DNA of 64,000 nucleotides from Bacillota bacterium (lineage in GTDB: Bacteria; Bacillota; UBA4882; UBA8346). The position numbers were made by a program, and so were the translations under genes. This document shows positions 45,440-53,894 of this stretch, in pieces (positions within the stretch are counted from its first letter, which is position 1; each line of letters opens with the position of its first letter). The stretch covers positions 744,001 through 808,000 of the forward strand of contig JAEYGI010000040.1 in the NCBI GenBank assembly GCA_023402395.1, in the 5' to 3' direction. The notes beneath the pieces are model-generated. The model was not told the DNA's origin, made no database searches, and worked only from the letters and a program-made list of their open reading frames with translations.

Positions 45440-45964
45440 TTGCGGTTCGGATTTCTATTTACAGAAGTATTCTGGGGTATATTCCTGATCATTATCGGCC
45501 TGTCCGTGGTTATCAAGGTTTTGTTCCATATTAATATTCCCTTGTTTCGGCTGACGCTTGCTTTTTTACTAATCTATCTGGGGATCAGCATGCTAATGGG
45601 CGGTAATGGGATTAAAACCCGCCCCAATACTGTATTGTTTAATGAAATGCAATTTAAAGCCAGTGAAGCCGGACAGTACAATATCATCTTTGGCCGGGGA
45701 ACGCTGGATCTATCGGCGTTGTCGGCAGGCGGAGCCAAAACCGAGTTGAATACGATTTTTGGCTCCGGAGCAATTGAAATCGGCCCGGAGATCCCGGTTC
45801 GAATTCATGTTAATACCGCGTTTGCCGGGGCAACGATGCCTGACGGAAACACAATCTCCTTCGGCGATTATCTCTACAAATCTCCCGATTACCGCGAAGG
45901 ACAACCGTTCTTGGAGATCGAGGCCAATGTGGTATTTGGTGCATTGACGATTCAACAGAAATGA
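45440..45964 (+). CDS. LiaF-like membrane protein (cell-wall stress response family)
   Basis: About 174 residues. Two or three N-terminal helices (FLFTEVFWGIFLIIIGLSVVIKVL and LTLAFLLIYLGISMLMGG) precede a small beta-rich domain with repeating phrases: FGRGTLDLSAL, FGSGAIEIGPEI and FGALTIQQ. That arrangement matches the LiaF/YvqF C-terminal domain, which restrains the LiaRS two-component system in Bacillus. No liaRS pair is adjacent, so the partner is unknown. TTG 45440 is preferred over GTG 45431, which overlaps the AAAGGG site. Confidence 0.8.
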   Translation: MRFGFLFTEVFWGIFLIIIGLSVVIKVLFHINIPLFRLTLAFLLIYLGISMLMGGNGIKTRPNTVLFNEMQFKASEAGQYNIIFGRGTLDLSALSAGGAKTELNTIFGSGAIEIGPEIPVRIHVNTAFAGATMPDGNTISFGDYLYKSPDYREGQPFLEIEANVVFGALTIQQK

Positions 45965-45990
45965 AAATAAGGCGAATGCCTTATTTTTTT
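45965..45990 (+). terminator. Terminator after the LiaF-like gene
   Basis: AAATAAGGC (45965-45973) pairs with GCCTTATTT (45978-45986), then T residues to 45990. Confidence 0.9.
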
Positions 45991-46089
45991 ATGATAAGTC
46001 TGGTATTTTATTATTGGCGCCAAGCAGGATTGGTAAAAAAGGATCACGAAATATTACCGGAAAGAAGGCTCCGGGATAGGGGTTATTGA

Positions 46090-46773
46090 GTGAAAAGGGG
46101 AAACAACGGGCCAATGAAAGACTATCAGTGGATTTTTTTTGATTTGGACGGGACGTTGACCGATCCTCAGACCGGTATTTTCAATTCCATTCGATACGCT
46201 TTAGGTAAATTGAGAATTGATGAGCCGGATTCCGATCAATTGAAGGAGTTCATCGGGCCACCGTTACGGGATTCGTTTCAGCGGCATTTTGGGTTAAGCC
46301 CTCAGACCGCATGGCAAGCCGTGGAGTATTACCGGGAATATTTTTCAAGCCAAGGTATGTTTGAAAATTTGGTTTATCCGGGTATACCGGAACTCTTAGC
46401 CGCTTTGCGGCGGGATGGTAAGCGATTGGCGGTAGCCACATCCAAGCCGACGGTTTTTAGCGAACGAATTTTAACTCATTTTGATTTGCTCGCGTTTTTC
46501 GAACAAGTCGTCGGCAGCAATCTTGATGGCAGCCGGGTGGAGAAGGGAGAGGTCGTCGCCGAACTAATGACTCGCATTTCCTCTGATTCTCGTTCCCAAA
46601 TGTTGATGATTGGTGATCGCAAGCACGATATTATAGGTGCTCGCATCAATCAAATAGATTCACTAGGGGTGGCCTACGGATATGGGACCTTGGAAGAGCT
46701 TAGAGAGTCAGGCCCGACATATTTGGTGAACTCCGTGTCTGAGATCAGCGAACTGCTTTTAAAAGCCATGTAA
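46090..46773 (+). CDS. HAD-family phosphatase (Gph/PpaX-like)
   Basis: A 227-residue HAD subfamily IA hydrolase with a helical cap. Motif I is FFDLDGTLTD, motif II AVATSKPTV, motif III includes the Lys in VEKGEV, and motif IV MIGDRKHDIIGAR. Such enzymes hydrolyse phosphoglycolate, pyrophosphate or small nucleotides; the substrate cannot be told. GTG 46090 is the start with a GGGGTT region upstream; ATG 46123 is a shorter option. Its stop is followed at once by the structured element B. Confidence 0.88.
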   Translation: MKRGNNGPMKDYQWIFFDLDGTLTDPQTGIFNSIRYALGKLRIDEPDSDQLKEFIGPPLRDSFQRHFGLSPQTAWQAVEYYREYFSSQGMFENLVYPGIPELLAALRRDGKRLAVATSKPTVFSERILTHFDLLAFFEQVVGSNLDGSRVEKGEVVAELMTRISSDSRSQMLMIGDRKHDIIGARINQIDSLGVAYGYGTLEELRESGPTYLVNSVSEISELLLKAM

Positions 46774-46775
46774 TT

Positions 46776-46885
46776 GTGATAAATTCCGGCCCGATATGGC
46801 CGGTTGTACATAAAGCTCAGAGAAACAAAGGGTAAGTCAAGCCAGAGTGTATTTCCTAGCGTTTCTTCTGAGCCAGAAACACAAG
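46776..46885 (+). repeat. Structured intergenic element, copy B
   Basis: Hairpin CCGGCC/GGCCGG (about 46785-46804) and TTGTACATAAAGCTCAGA, then AGTCAAGCCAGAGTG and ATTTCCTAGCG, in the same order as copy A at 12207. GCTCAGA (46814) pairs with TCTGAGC (about 46867-46873) to close a long stem around the conserved part. It lies between the HAD gene and the ZIP gene. Confidence 0.65.
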
Positions 46886-46960
46886 CTTTAAAAATCATAA
46901 TGTTTGTCATATTGGATTATGATGAGACAACTTGGAAACAATTTTGGAGGTTGATTACAG

Positions 46961-47770
46961 ATGGGATGGCTGGAGAATCTGCTTCCGGCGGCGCAAGCGT
47001 TAGTGGGAACCACGTTTACCTGGGGAATGACCGCCGCGGGAGCCGCTATCGTATTTTTTGGTAAGCAAGTCAATCGCAAATTGTTGGACTGGATGCTTGG
47101 TTTCGCCGCCGGAGTAATGATTGCGGCCAGTTTTTGGTCGTTATTGGCCCCGGCGATTGACATGGCGGAAGCTTCCGGCATTCCGGCCTGGCTTCCGGCG
47201 GTAATCGGATTTTTGGCCGGAGGTTTTTCCCTGGGCATGATTGACCGGATTTTACCCCACCTCCATCCCGGATCGCCGGATAGTGAAGCCGAAGGCATTA
47301 GTACTACCTGGAAACGTACGACTCTTTTGATCCTGGCGATTACTCTGCATAACATCCCCGAGGGTCTGGCGGTGGGGGTGGCTTTTGGAGCGGCCGCATC
47401 CGGTCTAGAATCGACCAGCTTGGCGGCTGCCGTTACTTTGGCGGTGGGAATCGGCATTCAGAATTTTCCGGAAGGAATCGCGGTTTCCATGCCGTTGCGC
47501 GGCAGCGGAATGTCCAGGTTTAAGAGTTTTTGGTATGGCCAGTTATCGGGGATCGTGGAACCGGTTGCCGCGGTAATCGGGGCTGCCGCGGTTACAGTCG
47601 CCCAACCGTTGCTTCCGTACGCATTGGCTTTTGCCGCCGGAGCCATGATCTTCGTCGTCGTGGAAGAACTCATCCCCGAGTCACAGCGAGGCGGGAACAA
47701 CGATTTAGCTACCATGGGCGCGATGATCGGTTTTGCAATCATGATGTTATTGGATGTTGCTTTCGGCTAA
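46961..47770 (+). CDS. ZIP-family metal transporter
   Basis: A 269-residue membrane protein of the ZIP family (GufA/ZupT branch) with about eight helices. The binuclear metal site is complete: LHNIPEGLAVGVAFG in TM4 and QNFPEGIAVSMPL in TM5. ZIP proteins usually import zinc or other divalent metals into the cytoplasm. GGAGG lies 12 bp before ATG 46961. The structured element B upstream could regulate it, but no known metal riboswitch is recognised there. Confidence 0.94.
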   Translation: MGWLENLLPAAQALVGTTFTWGMTAAGAAIVFFGKQVNRKLLDWMLGFAAGVMIAASFWSLLAPAIDMAEASGIPAWLPAVIGFLAGGFSLGMIDRILPHLHPGSPDSEAEGISTTWKRTTLLILAITLHNIPEGLAVGVAFGAAASGLESTSLAAAVTLAVGIGIQNFPEGIAVSMPLRGSGMSRFKSFWYGQLSGIVEPVAAVIGAAAVTVAQPLLPYALAFAAGAMIFVVVEELIPESQRGGNNDLATMGAMIGFAIMMLLDVAFG

Positions 47771-47836
47771 ATGACTTGAATTTTGAATCTTTTAAACGAT
47801 TGCCATATGAGATGGCTTTGAAAAAGGGGATACTTT

Positions 47837-48511
47837 GTGGATTACAAAGAAGAATTTATTCAGTTCATGGTTCGCTCCAATGTACTTATCTTTGGAGATT
47901 TTGTGACCAAAAGCGGTCGAAAGACGCCCTATTTCATCAATACCGGCAATTATCAGACCGGAGAGCAGATTTATCAATTGGGACATTTTTACGCCCGGTG
48001 TCTCATTGAACACCTCGGTACCAATTTCGATGTGCTATATGGGCCTGCTTACAAAGGAATTCCTTTGGCGGTGACAACTGCGGCCGCATTATATCAGAAC
48101 CACGGGTTTAATGTACCATATAGCTTCAATCGCAAAGAACTGAAAGATCACGGCGAGGGTGGCGGTATCATTGGCCATCAACCCCGGGATGGAGAGCGGG
48201 TTGTTATTGTTGAAGATGTGGTTACTGCCGGGACTTCGGTTCGTGAGAGCCTTGAATTGCTGTCATCCCTTGCCAAGGTGGAGATCGTCGGATTGGTCGT
48301 TTCGGTGAACCGCCGTGAACGGGGCACAGGTGCCATGTCCGCTCTAAAAGAACTGGAAGAGGTGCATAGAATAAAAGTCCATCCCATTGTCTCCATCGAT
48401 GAGATCATCCAGTTTCTTCATAACCGTTCAATAGATGGGAAAGTCTATCTAACCGACGAGGTGAAACAACAGACGGAGCAATATCTAAAACAATATGGCG
48501 TTGAAGACTGA
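47837..48511 (+). CDS. pyrE: Orotate phosphoribosyltransferase
   Basis: A 224-residue enzyme joining orotate to PRPP to give OMP in pyrimidine synthesis. The PRPP-binding motif is VVIVEDVVTAGTSVRESLELL, preceded by GPAYKGIPLAVTTAAAL and NRKELKDHGEGG. GTG 47837 follows AAAAAGGGGA. It is not near other pyr genes, and no PyrR-type hairpin is seen before it, in contrast to the permease at 22238. Length is normal. Confidence 0.95.
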   Translation: MDYKEEFIQFMVRSNVLIFGDFVTKSGRKTPYFINTGNYQTGEQIYQLGHFYARCLIEHLGTNFDVLYGPAYKGIPLAVTTAAALYQNHGFNVPYSFNRKELKDHGEGGGIIGHQPRDGERVVIVEDVVTAGTSVRESLELLSSLAKVEIVGLVVSVNRRERGTGAMSALKELEEVHRIKVHPIVSIDEIIQFLHNRSIDGKVYLTDEVKQQTEQYLKQYGVED

Positions 48512-48521
48512 TTCGCTAATG

Positions 48522-48550
48522 GAGGCTGTCGACCTAAGGCCAACAGCCTC
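48522..48550. terminator. Shared hairpin between pyrE and the minus-strand gene
   Basis: GAGGCTGT (48522-48529) pairs with ACAGCCTC (48543-48550). There is no clear T run on either side, so it may work as a weak two-way terminator for the convergent genes. Confidence 0.5.
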
Positions 48551-48563
48551 TGGAATATAATGA

Positions 48564-48875
48564 CTAGCAACTAAAGGATTTCACCTTGAATAAAACCAAC
48601 TGCAGCAGTTCCAAGATGGAATTCAATTGGGTGGCACTGATAAAGCCGGCCGCAATGGCACTGTTGATGATCGCGGTGATTTGATCCAAACGTCCCAAAA
48701 TATCGGCTTTCGCCGCAAATCGCAATGGCAGCTCACGGACCTGGCCTCTAATCAACTCCACCGCGATCAGCAAGTTCGTAGCGGTTGTTGTGTTAAACAA
48801 AGCGGGATTGGCCAAAAGGTTGGCCACCGACTGAGAGAGGTTTACGACGCTTCGTAAGATTGAAGCTGTACTCAT
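48564..48875 (-). CDS. Unknown small protein, 103 residues
   Basis: I do not recognise this family. It is helical and rich in Leu, Ala, Ile and Asn, with a motif SQSVANLLANPALFNTTTAT and a C-terminal ILELLQLVLFKVKSFSC ending in Cys. There is no clear signal peptide. Two loosely similar Leu/Ile-rich helices flank a charged centre (RGQVRELPLRFAAKADI). A very strong GGGGGGTGAG site lies before the ATG at 48875, so it is surely translated. It faces pyrE and is transcribed alone. Confidence 0.8.
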   Translation of the reverse strand: MSTASILRSVVNLSQSVANLLANPALFNTTTATNLLIAVELIRGQVRELPLRFAAKADILGRLDQITAIINSAIAAGFISATQLNSILELLQLVLFKVKSFSC

Positions 48876-49015
48876 AATCTCACCCCCCTACCTTTTATTA
48901 TAATATGGGATCTAAATGAAACATTTCCATTGAAAGCCTAAAACAGGAATAAATAATAAGAACATTTTGTTTTCGGAATATGAGCAATTTGTATTGGCGG
49001 AAACAAAATTTTTGC

Positions 49016-49076
49016 AATAAAACCCATCCTTATAAAGGGTTTTATTGATGATTGTAGAATCAGTCTAGATTATAAT
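49016..49076 (+). promoter_or_regulatory. Hairpin and candidate promoter upstream of livJ
   Basis: AATAAAACCC (49016-49025) pairs with GGGTTTTATT (49037-49046). A perfect -10 TATAAT lies at 49071-49076, but the -35 (TTGATG, 49045-49050) is at 20 bp, longer than ideal. The hairpin may end transcription from upstream. Confidence 0.5.
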
Positions 49077-49106
49077 CTTAGCATGGGATATTTAGGAGGG
49101 TTTAGA

Positions 49107-50261
49107 ATGAGAAAGAGGAGTGGAGCAATTCTCTGGTTAATGGTATTGACCGTCTTATTTACAGCAGCCATCGGTCAAGGCAAGGAACCGACTCCGGTCA
49201 AAATTGGCTTTTTGGGCGCGCTCACCGGAGATGTCGCCATGTATGGACAGCCGACTTTGCTTGGAATGAAAATGGCCGCTGAAAAGATCAATCAAGCGGG
49301 CGGAGTAAACGGCGGCCAGATCGTAATCGTTGAGGCCGATAATCGTGGGGATAAGCAAGAAGCGGCCACCATCGTTCAAAAGTTTATCAGCCGGGACAAA
49401 GTGGCGGCCATCGTCGGCGATCCCACCACCGGCATTACTAAAGTCGCCGCACCGATTTGCGAACGGAATAAAGTTATTCTGTTATCGGCCGGCGCCACCG
49501 GAACTGGTGTGGTTGAACTCGGTAAATACATTTTCCGTGATACGTTGCTGGACTCCGTTGCGGTCCCGGCCTTGGTCGATTATTTCATCAAGAATCTCGG
49601 CTACCAGAAGGTGGCGGTTATTACTTCGGACAATAACGACTATAGCGTTGGTCTGACCCAGGTCTTTAAGAATGCGGTCAAAGGCAAAAAGCTGCAGATC
49701 ATCACCGAAGAAAAAATCAAGGACGGCGATAAGGATTTTAGCGCCCAGATTACCAACATTAAAGCGAAGAACCCGGACATCATCTTCTTCTCCGGTTATT
49801 ATACCGAAGGCTCCCTGCTGATGAAAGAAGCCCGGAAGCAAGGTTTGAAAATCAACTTATTCGGCGGCGATGGCCTGTATTCGCCGACCTTGATCAGCTT
49901 GGGCGGATCGGCGATCGAGGGTAGCATGGTTTACGTCGGGTTTTCGCCGGAACAACCGACTCCCGAAACCGCCAAGTTTATTGAGGAGTTTAAGGCGAAA
50001 AACAAAAACCAACTCCCGGGATTATTTGAAACTCAAGGATATGACGCCGTAATTATCCTGGCGGAAGCGATGAAACGGGCGAAGAGCAATGACCCGACCA
50101 AATTCCGGAATGAAGTCGCCAAGACAAAAGAGTTCAAGGGAGTTTCAGGAACCATCACTTTCCTGGCCAATCAGGAACCGGTTAAAAGCCCGGTTTATCT
50201 GCTGGAAGTAAAGGGTGGTCAGTTCGCGTTGAAAGCCAAGGTACCCGTAACCATCAGGTGA
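49107..50261 (+). CDS. livJ: Branched-chain amino acid ABC transporter, binding protein
   Basis: A 384-residue extracellular binding protein (Peripla_BP_6) with an N-terminal signal sequence (AILWLMVLTVLFTAAIG) and no lipobox. VKIGFLGALTGDVAMYGQ and AGGVNGGQIVIVEADN are LivJ-type motifs. GGAGGG at 49094-49099 makes ATG 49107 the start; the ATG at 49083 lies before the site. A terminator hairpin right after it allows more of this protein than of the membrane parts downstream, a common design for binding-protein transporters. Confidence 0.94.
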   Translation: MRKRSGAILWLMVLTVLFTAAIGQGKEPTPVKIGFLGALTGDVAMYGQPTLLGMKMAAEKINQAGGVNGGQIVIVEADNRGDKQEAATIVQKFISRDKVAAIVGDPTTGITKVAAPICERNKVILLSAGATGTGVVELGKYIFRDTLLDSVAVPALVDYFIKNLGYQKVAVITSDNNDYSVGLTQVFKNAVKGKKLQIITEEKIKDGDKDFSAQITNIKAKNPDIIFFSGYYTEGSLLMKEARKQGLKINLFGGDGLYSPTLISLGGSAIEGSMVYVGFSPEQPTPETAKFIEEFKAKNKNQLPGLFETQGYDAVIILAEAMKRAKSNDPTKFRNEVAKTKEFKGVSGTITFLANQEPVKSPVYLLEVKGGQFALKAKVPVTIR

Positions 50262-50270
50262 AATTACACA

Positions 50271-50304
50271 AAAAGGCCACTGACGGTGGTTGGTGGCCTT
50301 TTTT
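50271..50304 (+). terminator. Attenuating terminator between livJ and livH
   Basis: AAAAGGCCAC (50271-50280) pairs with GTGGCCTTTT (50293-50302), with T residues following. Partial readthrough would lower expression of livHMGF. Confidence 0.85.
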
Positions 50305-50342
50305 ATGTTATTGTTCGTCAGTTGTTTTTAAGGAGGACGTCC

Positions 50343-51218
50343 ATGTTTTTGCAGCAATTGATCAACGGCCTCACGCTCGGCTTTACCTATGCGTTAATCG
50401 CTTTGGGCTATACCATGGTCTACGGAATTATTCAATTGATTAATTTTGCCCATGGCGAAATCTTCATGGCGGGGGCTTTTTGTGCTCTCTTGCTGGTGGC
50501 CGTTCTTAAGCTGAATGTTTTTGTCGCCATGATCCTGGCGATGGTTTTTTGCATGGTGCTGGGTGTGATTATCGAATTCGTCGCTTACCGGCCATTACGA
50601 AAATCAGGCCGTTTATCGGCCCTGATATCGGCCATTGGCGTATCCATTTTTTTATCGACCTTGGCGTTGTTAATTATCGGGGCGGATGCCAAAGGATTTC
50701 CCGAGAACAGTTTTCCGGTGGTCCAGTTTACCATCGGTTCGGCCACCGTTTCATCGCTTCAATTGTTGATCTTCGGAGTTTCTTCTCTGTTGATGCTGGC
50801 CTTGGAGTTCATCGTTCATAAAACCAAACTTGGGAAAGCAATGCGCGCCACTTCCCAGGATTATAATACCGCCGCACTGATGGGGATCAACGTCAATTGG
50901 GTGATCTCCTTTACTTTTGCCCTTGGCTCCTCATTAGCCGCGGCTGGAGGGGTACTGGTCGGTTTGTACTTTAACGCCGTCAATTGGAACATGGGATTGC
51001 TGGCCGGGTTAAAAGCTTTCGCCGCCGCGGTTTTAGGCGGAATCGGCTCCATCCCAGGAGCGATGCTGGGTGGGGTATTTTTGGGGGTGGCCGAGGTCTT
51101 CGGCGTGGCGGCTGGTTTCTCATCGTACCGAGATGCCATCGCTTTTGCCATCTTGGTTCTGGTGCTCCTGATCAAACCCACCGGATTCCTCGGTCTTAAG
51201 ATACAGAAGAAAGTGTAG
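50343..51218 (+). CDS. livH: Branched-chain amino acid ABC transporter permease LivH
   Basis: A 291-residue permease with eight or so helices: LINGLTLGFTYALIALGYTMVYGIIQLINFAHGEIFMAG at the start is the signature of LivH, and the EAA-like loop RATSQDYNTAALMGINVNWVI contacts LivG/F. AAGGAGG precedes ATG 50343; the open frame from 50286 begins inside the terminator. It opens the membrane part of the liv operon. Confidence 0.95.
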   Translation: MFLQQLINGLTLGFTYALIALGYTMVYGIIQLINFAHGEIFMAGAFCALLLVAVLKLNVFVAMILAMVFCMVLGVIIEFVAYRPLRKSGRLSALISAIGVSIFLSTLALLIIGADAKGFPENSFPVVQFTIGSATVSSLQLLIFGVSSLLMLALEFIVHKTKLGKAMRATSQDYNTAALMGINVNWVISFTFALGSSLAAAGGVLVGLYFNAVNWNMGLLAGLKAFAAAVLGGIGSIPGAMLGGVFLGVAEVFGVAAGFSSYRDAIAFAILVLVLLIKPTGFLGLKIQKKV

Positions 51219-51229
51219 GGAAATTTGTC

Positions 51230-52135
51230 GTGGCAGACTTTTTGCAGAGCTTGATCGATTGGATCGACCCCTATATTTTGCAGATCATTGTCAATGTCGG
51301 GATAGCGGTGATCCTGGCGTTGGGATTGAACCTGATTACCGGTGTCACCGGGCAATTATCGTTGGGGCACGCCGCTTTCATGAGTATCGGCGCATTCACT
51401 GGAGCCATTCTCACCCTCAAACTCGGATTGCCGTTCAGTGCCAATCTGGTACTCTCAGGTCTGGTCGCCGCTTTTTTCGGTGTGATTATCGGTTTTCCAA
51501 CCCTGCGCTTGTCCGGAGACTATCTGGCCATCGCTACCCTGGGATTTGCCGAAATTATCAAGGTGGTCTTCTTGAATTTGGATATTACCAACCGAGCGTT
51601 GGGCCTGTCGGTACCTCCGCCCAACTCGCCGGTTCCGTTACCTATATATGTTTGGTCCGTGGCGCTGTTGACCATCGCCGCCATGGTTTTGATCCAATCA
51701 TCGCGGTTCGGCCGCGCCTTGCAAGCGATCCGGGAAGATGAAATCGCCGCCGAGGCGATGGGGATCAACGCGACCCGTTACAAGATTCAGGCGTTTGCCG
51801 TGGGCGCGTTCTTCGCCGGCATTGGAGGGGCGTTTTACGCGCATTTCATCGCCTATATCAACCCTTCGGATTTTGCTTTTTTAAAGTCGATTGATATTTT
51901 GAACATGGTGGTCTTGGGCGGGCTCGGCAGCATTCCCGGGACGGTCCTTGGAGCCACGATCCTTACCATAGCCCCGGAGTTCTTGCGTTTCATGCAGCAA
52001 TACCGGATGCTGGTCTACGGGGCACTGCTGGTCTTTATGATGATCTTCCGGCCCAATGGGCTGCTGGGAGGAGTCAGCATTCGGAAGATCATTCTGAAAT
52101 CGCTCGGCAAGAGCGCTCCGTCGGGAGGAAGATAA
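51230..52135 (+). CDS. livM: Branched-chain amino acid ABC transporter permease LivM
   Basis: A 301-residue permease: ILALGLNLITGVTGQLSLGHAAFMSIGAFTGA is the LivM hallmark, and ALQAIREDEIAAEAMGINATRYKIQAFAVGAFFAGIGGAFYAH is the coupling region. It pairs with LivH to form the channel. GTG 51230 lies 11 bp after the livH stop, and livG follows 2 bp after its stop. Confidence 0.95.
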   Translation: MADFLQSLIDWIDPYILQIIVNVGIAVILALGLNLITGVTGQLSLGHAAFMSIGAFTGAILTLKLGLPFSANLVLSGLVAAFFGVIIGFPTLRLSGDYLAIATLGFAEIIKVVFLNLDITNRALGLSVPPPNSPVPLPIYVWSVALLTIAAMVLIQSSRFGRALQAIREDEIAAEAMGINATRYKIQAFAVGAFFAGIGGAFYAHFIAYINPSDFAFLKSIDILNMVVLGGLGSIPGTVLGATILTIAPEFLRFMQQYRMLVYGALLVFMMIFRPNGLLGGVSIRKIILKSLGKSAPSGGR

Positions 52136-52137
52136 GA

Positions 52138-52908
52138 ATGTCCGTGCTTAGAATGGAGAATATTTCAATCAGTTTCGGAGGATTGGTCGCGGTAAACAAC
52201 GTCAGTATGGTAATTCAACCTAAGGAAATCTTATCGTTGATCGGGCCGAACGGAGCCGGGAAGTCAACCATTTTTAATTTGATCTCCGGATTATATCAGC
52301 CGGCCAACGGCCAAATCTTGTACAACAAACGGGATATCACCGGCCTGAAACCCTATGCCGTTGCCAAACTGGGCATCGGCCGCACCTTTCAAACCATTCA
52401 CCTTTTTAATGAATTATCGGTGTACGACAATGTGCTGATTGGCGCTCATACTCAGGGCCGATGCAATTTGGCAGGGGCCTTGCTGCGGTTTCTTCCCAAG
52501 GTTAAATCGGAAAATCACGCCTTGCGGGAATGGGCCGAATATTGCCTGGCCACGGTCGGATTAGCGGAGAAACGGGAGGAAATCGCCAAGAACCTCTCTT
52601 ACGGCGAGCAGCGGCGCCTGGAGATCGGCCGGGCGCTGGCGCTCAAACCGGCTTTGCTGTTGCTCGATGAACCGGCCGCTGGCATGAATCCGTTTGAAAA
52701 GAAGGAATTGATGAATCTGGTTCGAACGCTGCGGGAAGCGGGGATTACAATCTTCCTGGTCGAACACGATATGAAATTTGTGATGAATATTTCCGATCGA
52801 ATCGTGGTGCTCGATTATGGCTCAAAGATCGCCGAGGGCCGGCCCGAGCAAGTCCGGCAAGACCCGAAAGTCATCGAGGCTTATCTCGGAAAAGGGGCAA
52901 ACCGGTAA
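52138..52908 (+). CDS. livG: Branched-chain amino acid ABC transporter ATPase LivG
   Basis: A 256-residue ATPase: Walker A GPNGAGKSTIFN, signature LSYGEQRRLEIGRAL, Walker B LLLLDEPAAGMNP and switch His in LVEHDMKFV. The PAAGMN sequence after the Walker B Glu is typical of LivG. Its stop overlaps the ATG of livF (TAATG), so the two are translated together. Confidence 0.96.
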   Translation: MSVLRMENISISFGGLVAVNNVSMVIQPKEILSLIGPNGAGKSTIFNLISGLYQPANGQILYNKRDITGLKPYAVAKLGIGRTFQTIHLFNELSVYDNVLIGAHTQGRCNLAGALLRFLPKVKSENHALREWAEYCLATVGLAEKREEIAKNLSYGEQRRLEIGRALALKPALLLLDEPAAGMNPFEKKELMNLVRTLREAGITIFLVEHDMKFVMNISDRIVVLDYGSKIAEGRPEQVRQDPKVIEAYLGKGANR

Positions 52909-53612
52909 TGTTGACAGTTAAAAACCTTTCAGTCAATTATGGCGCGATCCGGGCCTTGACCGATGTCAGCCTGGAAGTGGAAGCCGGGGAGATCGTGGCC
53001 TTGATCGGAGCCAATGGCGCCGGCAAAACCACTACCCTGAACACGATCTCGGGAATTGTACCGGCGGCGGGAGGCGGGATTTTTTTTCAAGGAAAAGACC
53101 TGACCAGAACCGCGCCCCATCAAATCGCTTCGCTGGGAATCGCCCATGTCCCCGAAGGCAGACGGGTCTTTCCCCGGATGAGCGTTCTGGAGAATTTAGA
53201 GATGGGCGCGTTTACCCGCAATGACCGTTCCGGGATCCGGGAGAGTTTTCGGGGAGTGTTTGACCGTTTTCCCCGCCTTGAGGAGCGCAAACATCAACTG
53301 GCGGCGACCCTGAGCGGCGGCGAACAGCAGATGCTGGCCATGGGGCGGGCCTTGATGGCCAAACCTACCCTGATGCTGATGGATGAACCGTCCATGGGCC
53401 TGGCTCCGATGCTTGTCGAGGAGATTTTTCAGATCATCCAGGATATCAACCGGTCCGGAACCACCATTTTACTGGTGGAGCAGAATGCTCAACTTGCCTT
53501 GTCCGTCGCCAATCGGGCCTATGTCCTGGAAACGGGCGGTATCGTCCTTTCCGGAGCCGCCGCCGAACTGGCGGCCAATCCTGAAGTCCGCCGGGCTTAT
53601 TTGGGGGAATGA
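52908..53612 (+). CDS. livF: Branched-chain amino acid ABC transporter ATPase LivF
   Basis: A 234-residue ATPase, the second energising subunit: Walker A GANGAGKTTTLN, signature LSGGEQQMLAMGRAL, Walker B LMLMDEPSMGLAP and LVEQNAQLAL. It ends the operon. A short hairpin (CAGGAC/GTCCTG, 53613-53629) and an AATCGG repeat follow, without a strong T run; two long palindromes lie further on. Confidence 0.96.
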   Translation: MLTVKNLSVNYGAIRALTDVSLEVEAGEIVALIGANGAGKTTTLNTISGIVPAAGGGIFFQGKDLTRTAPHQIASLGIAHVPEGRRVFPRMSVLENLEMGAFTRNDRSGIRESFRGVFDRFPRLEERKHQLAATLSGGEQQMLAMGRALMAKPTLMLMDEPSMGLAPMLVEEIFQIIQDINRSGTTILLVEQNAQLALSVANRAYVLETGGIVLSGAAAELAANPEVRRAYLGE

Positions 53613-53669
53613 CAGGACCTGAGTCCTGATTCCGATTAAAAAAATCGGTTTAACCAAACTGTGCTATAT

Positions 53670-53752
53670 TAGGATGAAATAAATATCTTAACTGGATTTG
53701 CATTCTTAAAGCCGAATGCAAATAAAATCAAATCGGAATTTATTTCATCCTA
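53670..53752. repeat. Palindromic element 1 (15-bp terminal inverted repeats)
   Basis: TAGGATGAAATAAAT (53670-53684) pairs perfectly with ATTTATTTCATCCTA (53738-53752). Inside, ATTTGCATTC (53696-53705) pairs perfectly with GAATGCAAAT (53714-53723) around the loop TTAAAGCC. The core of 27 nt is identical in element 3 at 59645. It is 83 bp long and non-coding, between convergent genes. Confidence 0.88.
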
Positions 53753-53763
53753 TTACAGATGTA

Positions 53764-53846
53764 ATAAGTTGAATTAAATTCCTTTAAATTTTCATCATGG
53801 CCGGCTTTAGGGACATGACGCATCCTGAAGATTTAATTCAACTTAT
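53764..53846. repeat. Palindromic element 2 (16-bp terminal inverted repeats, opposite orientation)
   Basis: ATAAGTTGAATTAAAT (53764-53779) pairs perfectly with ATTTAATTCAACTTAT (53831-53846). On the minus strand the centre reads CATGTCCCTAAAGCCGGCCATG, so the loop CTAAAGCC of element 1 is kept while the stem bases have changed in a paired way. Same length as element 1, 83 bp, and only 11 bp away. Confidence 0.8.
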
Positions 53847-53894
53847 ATAGTAGCGCAGTTTTTTTACAGTTTTTAAGCTAATCAGTAAAAAATC

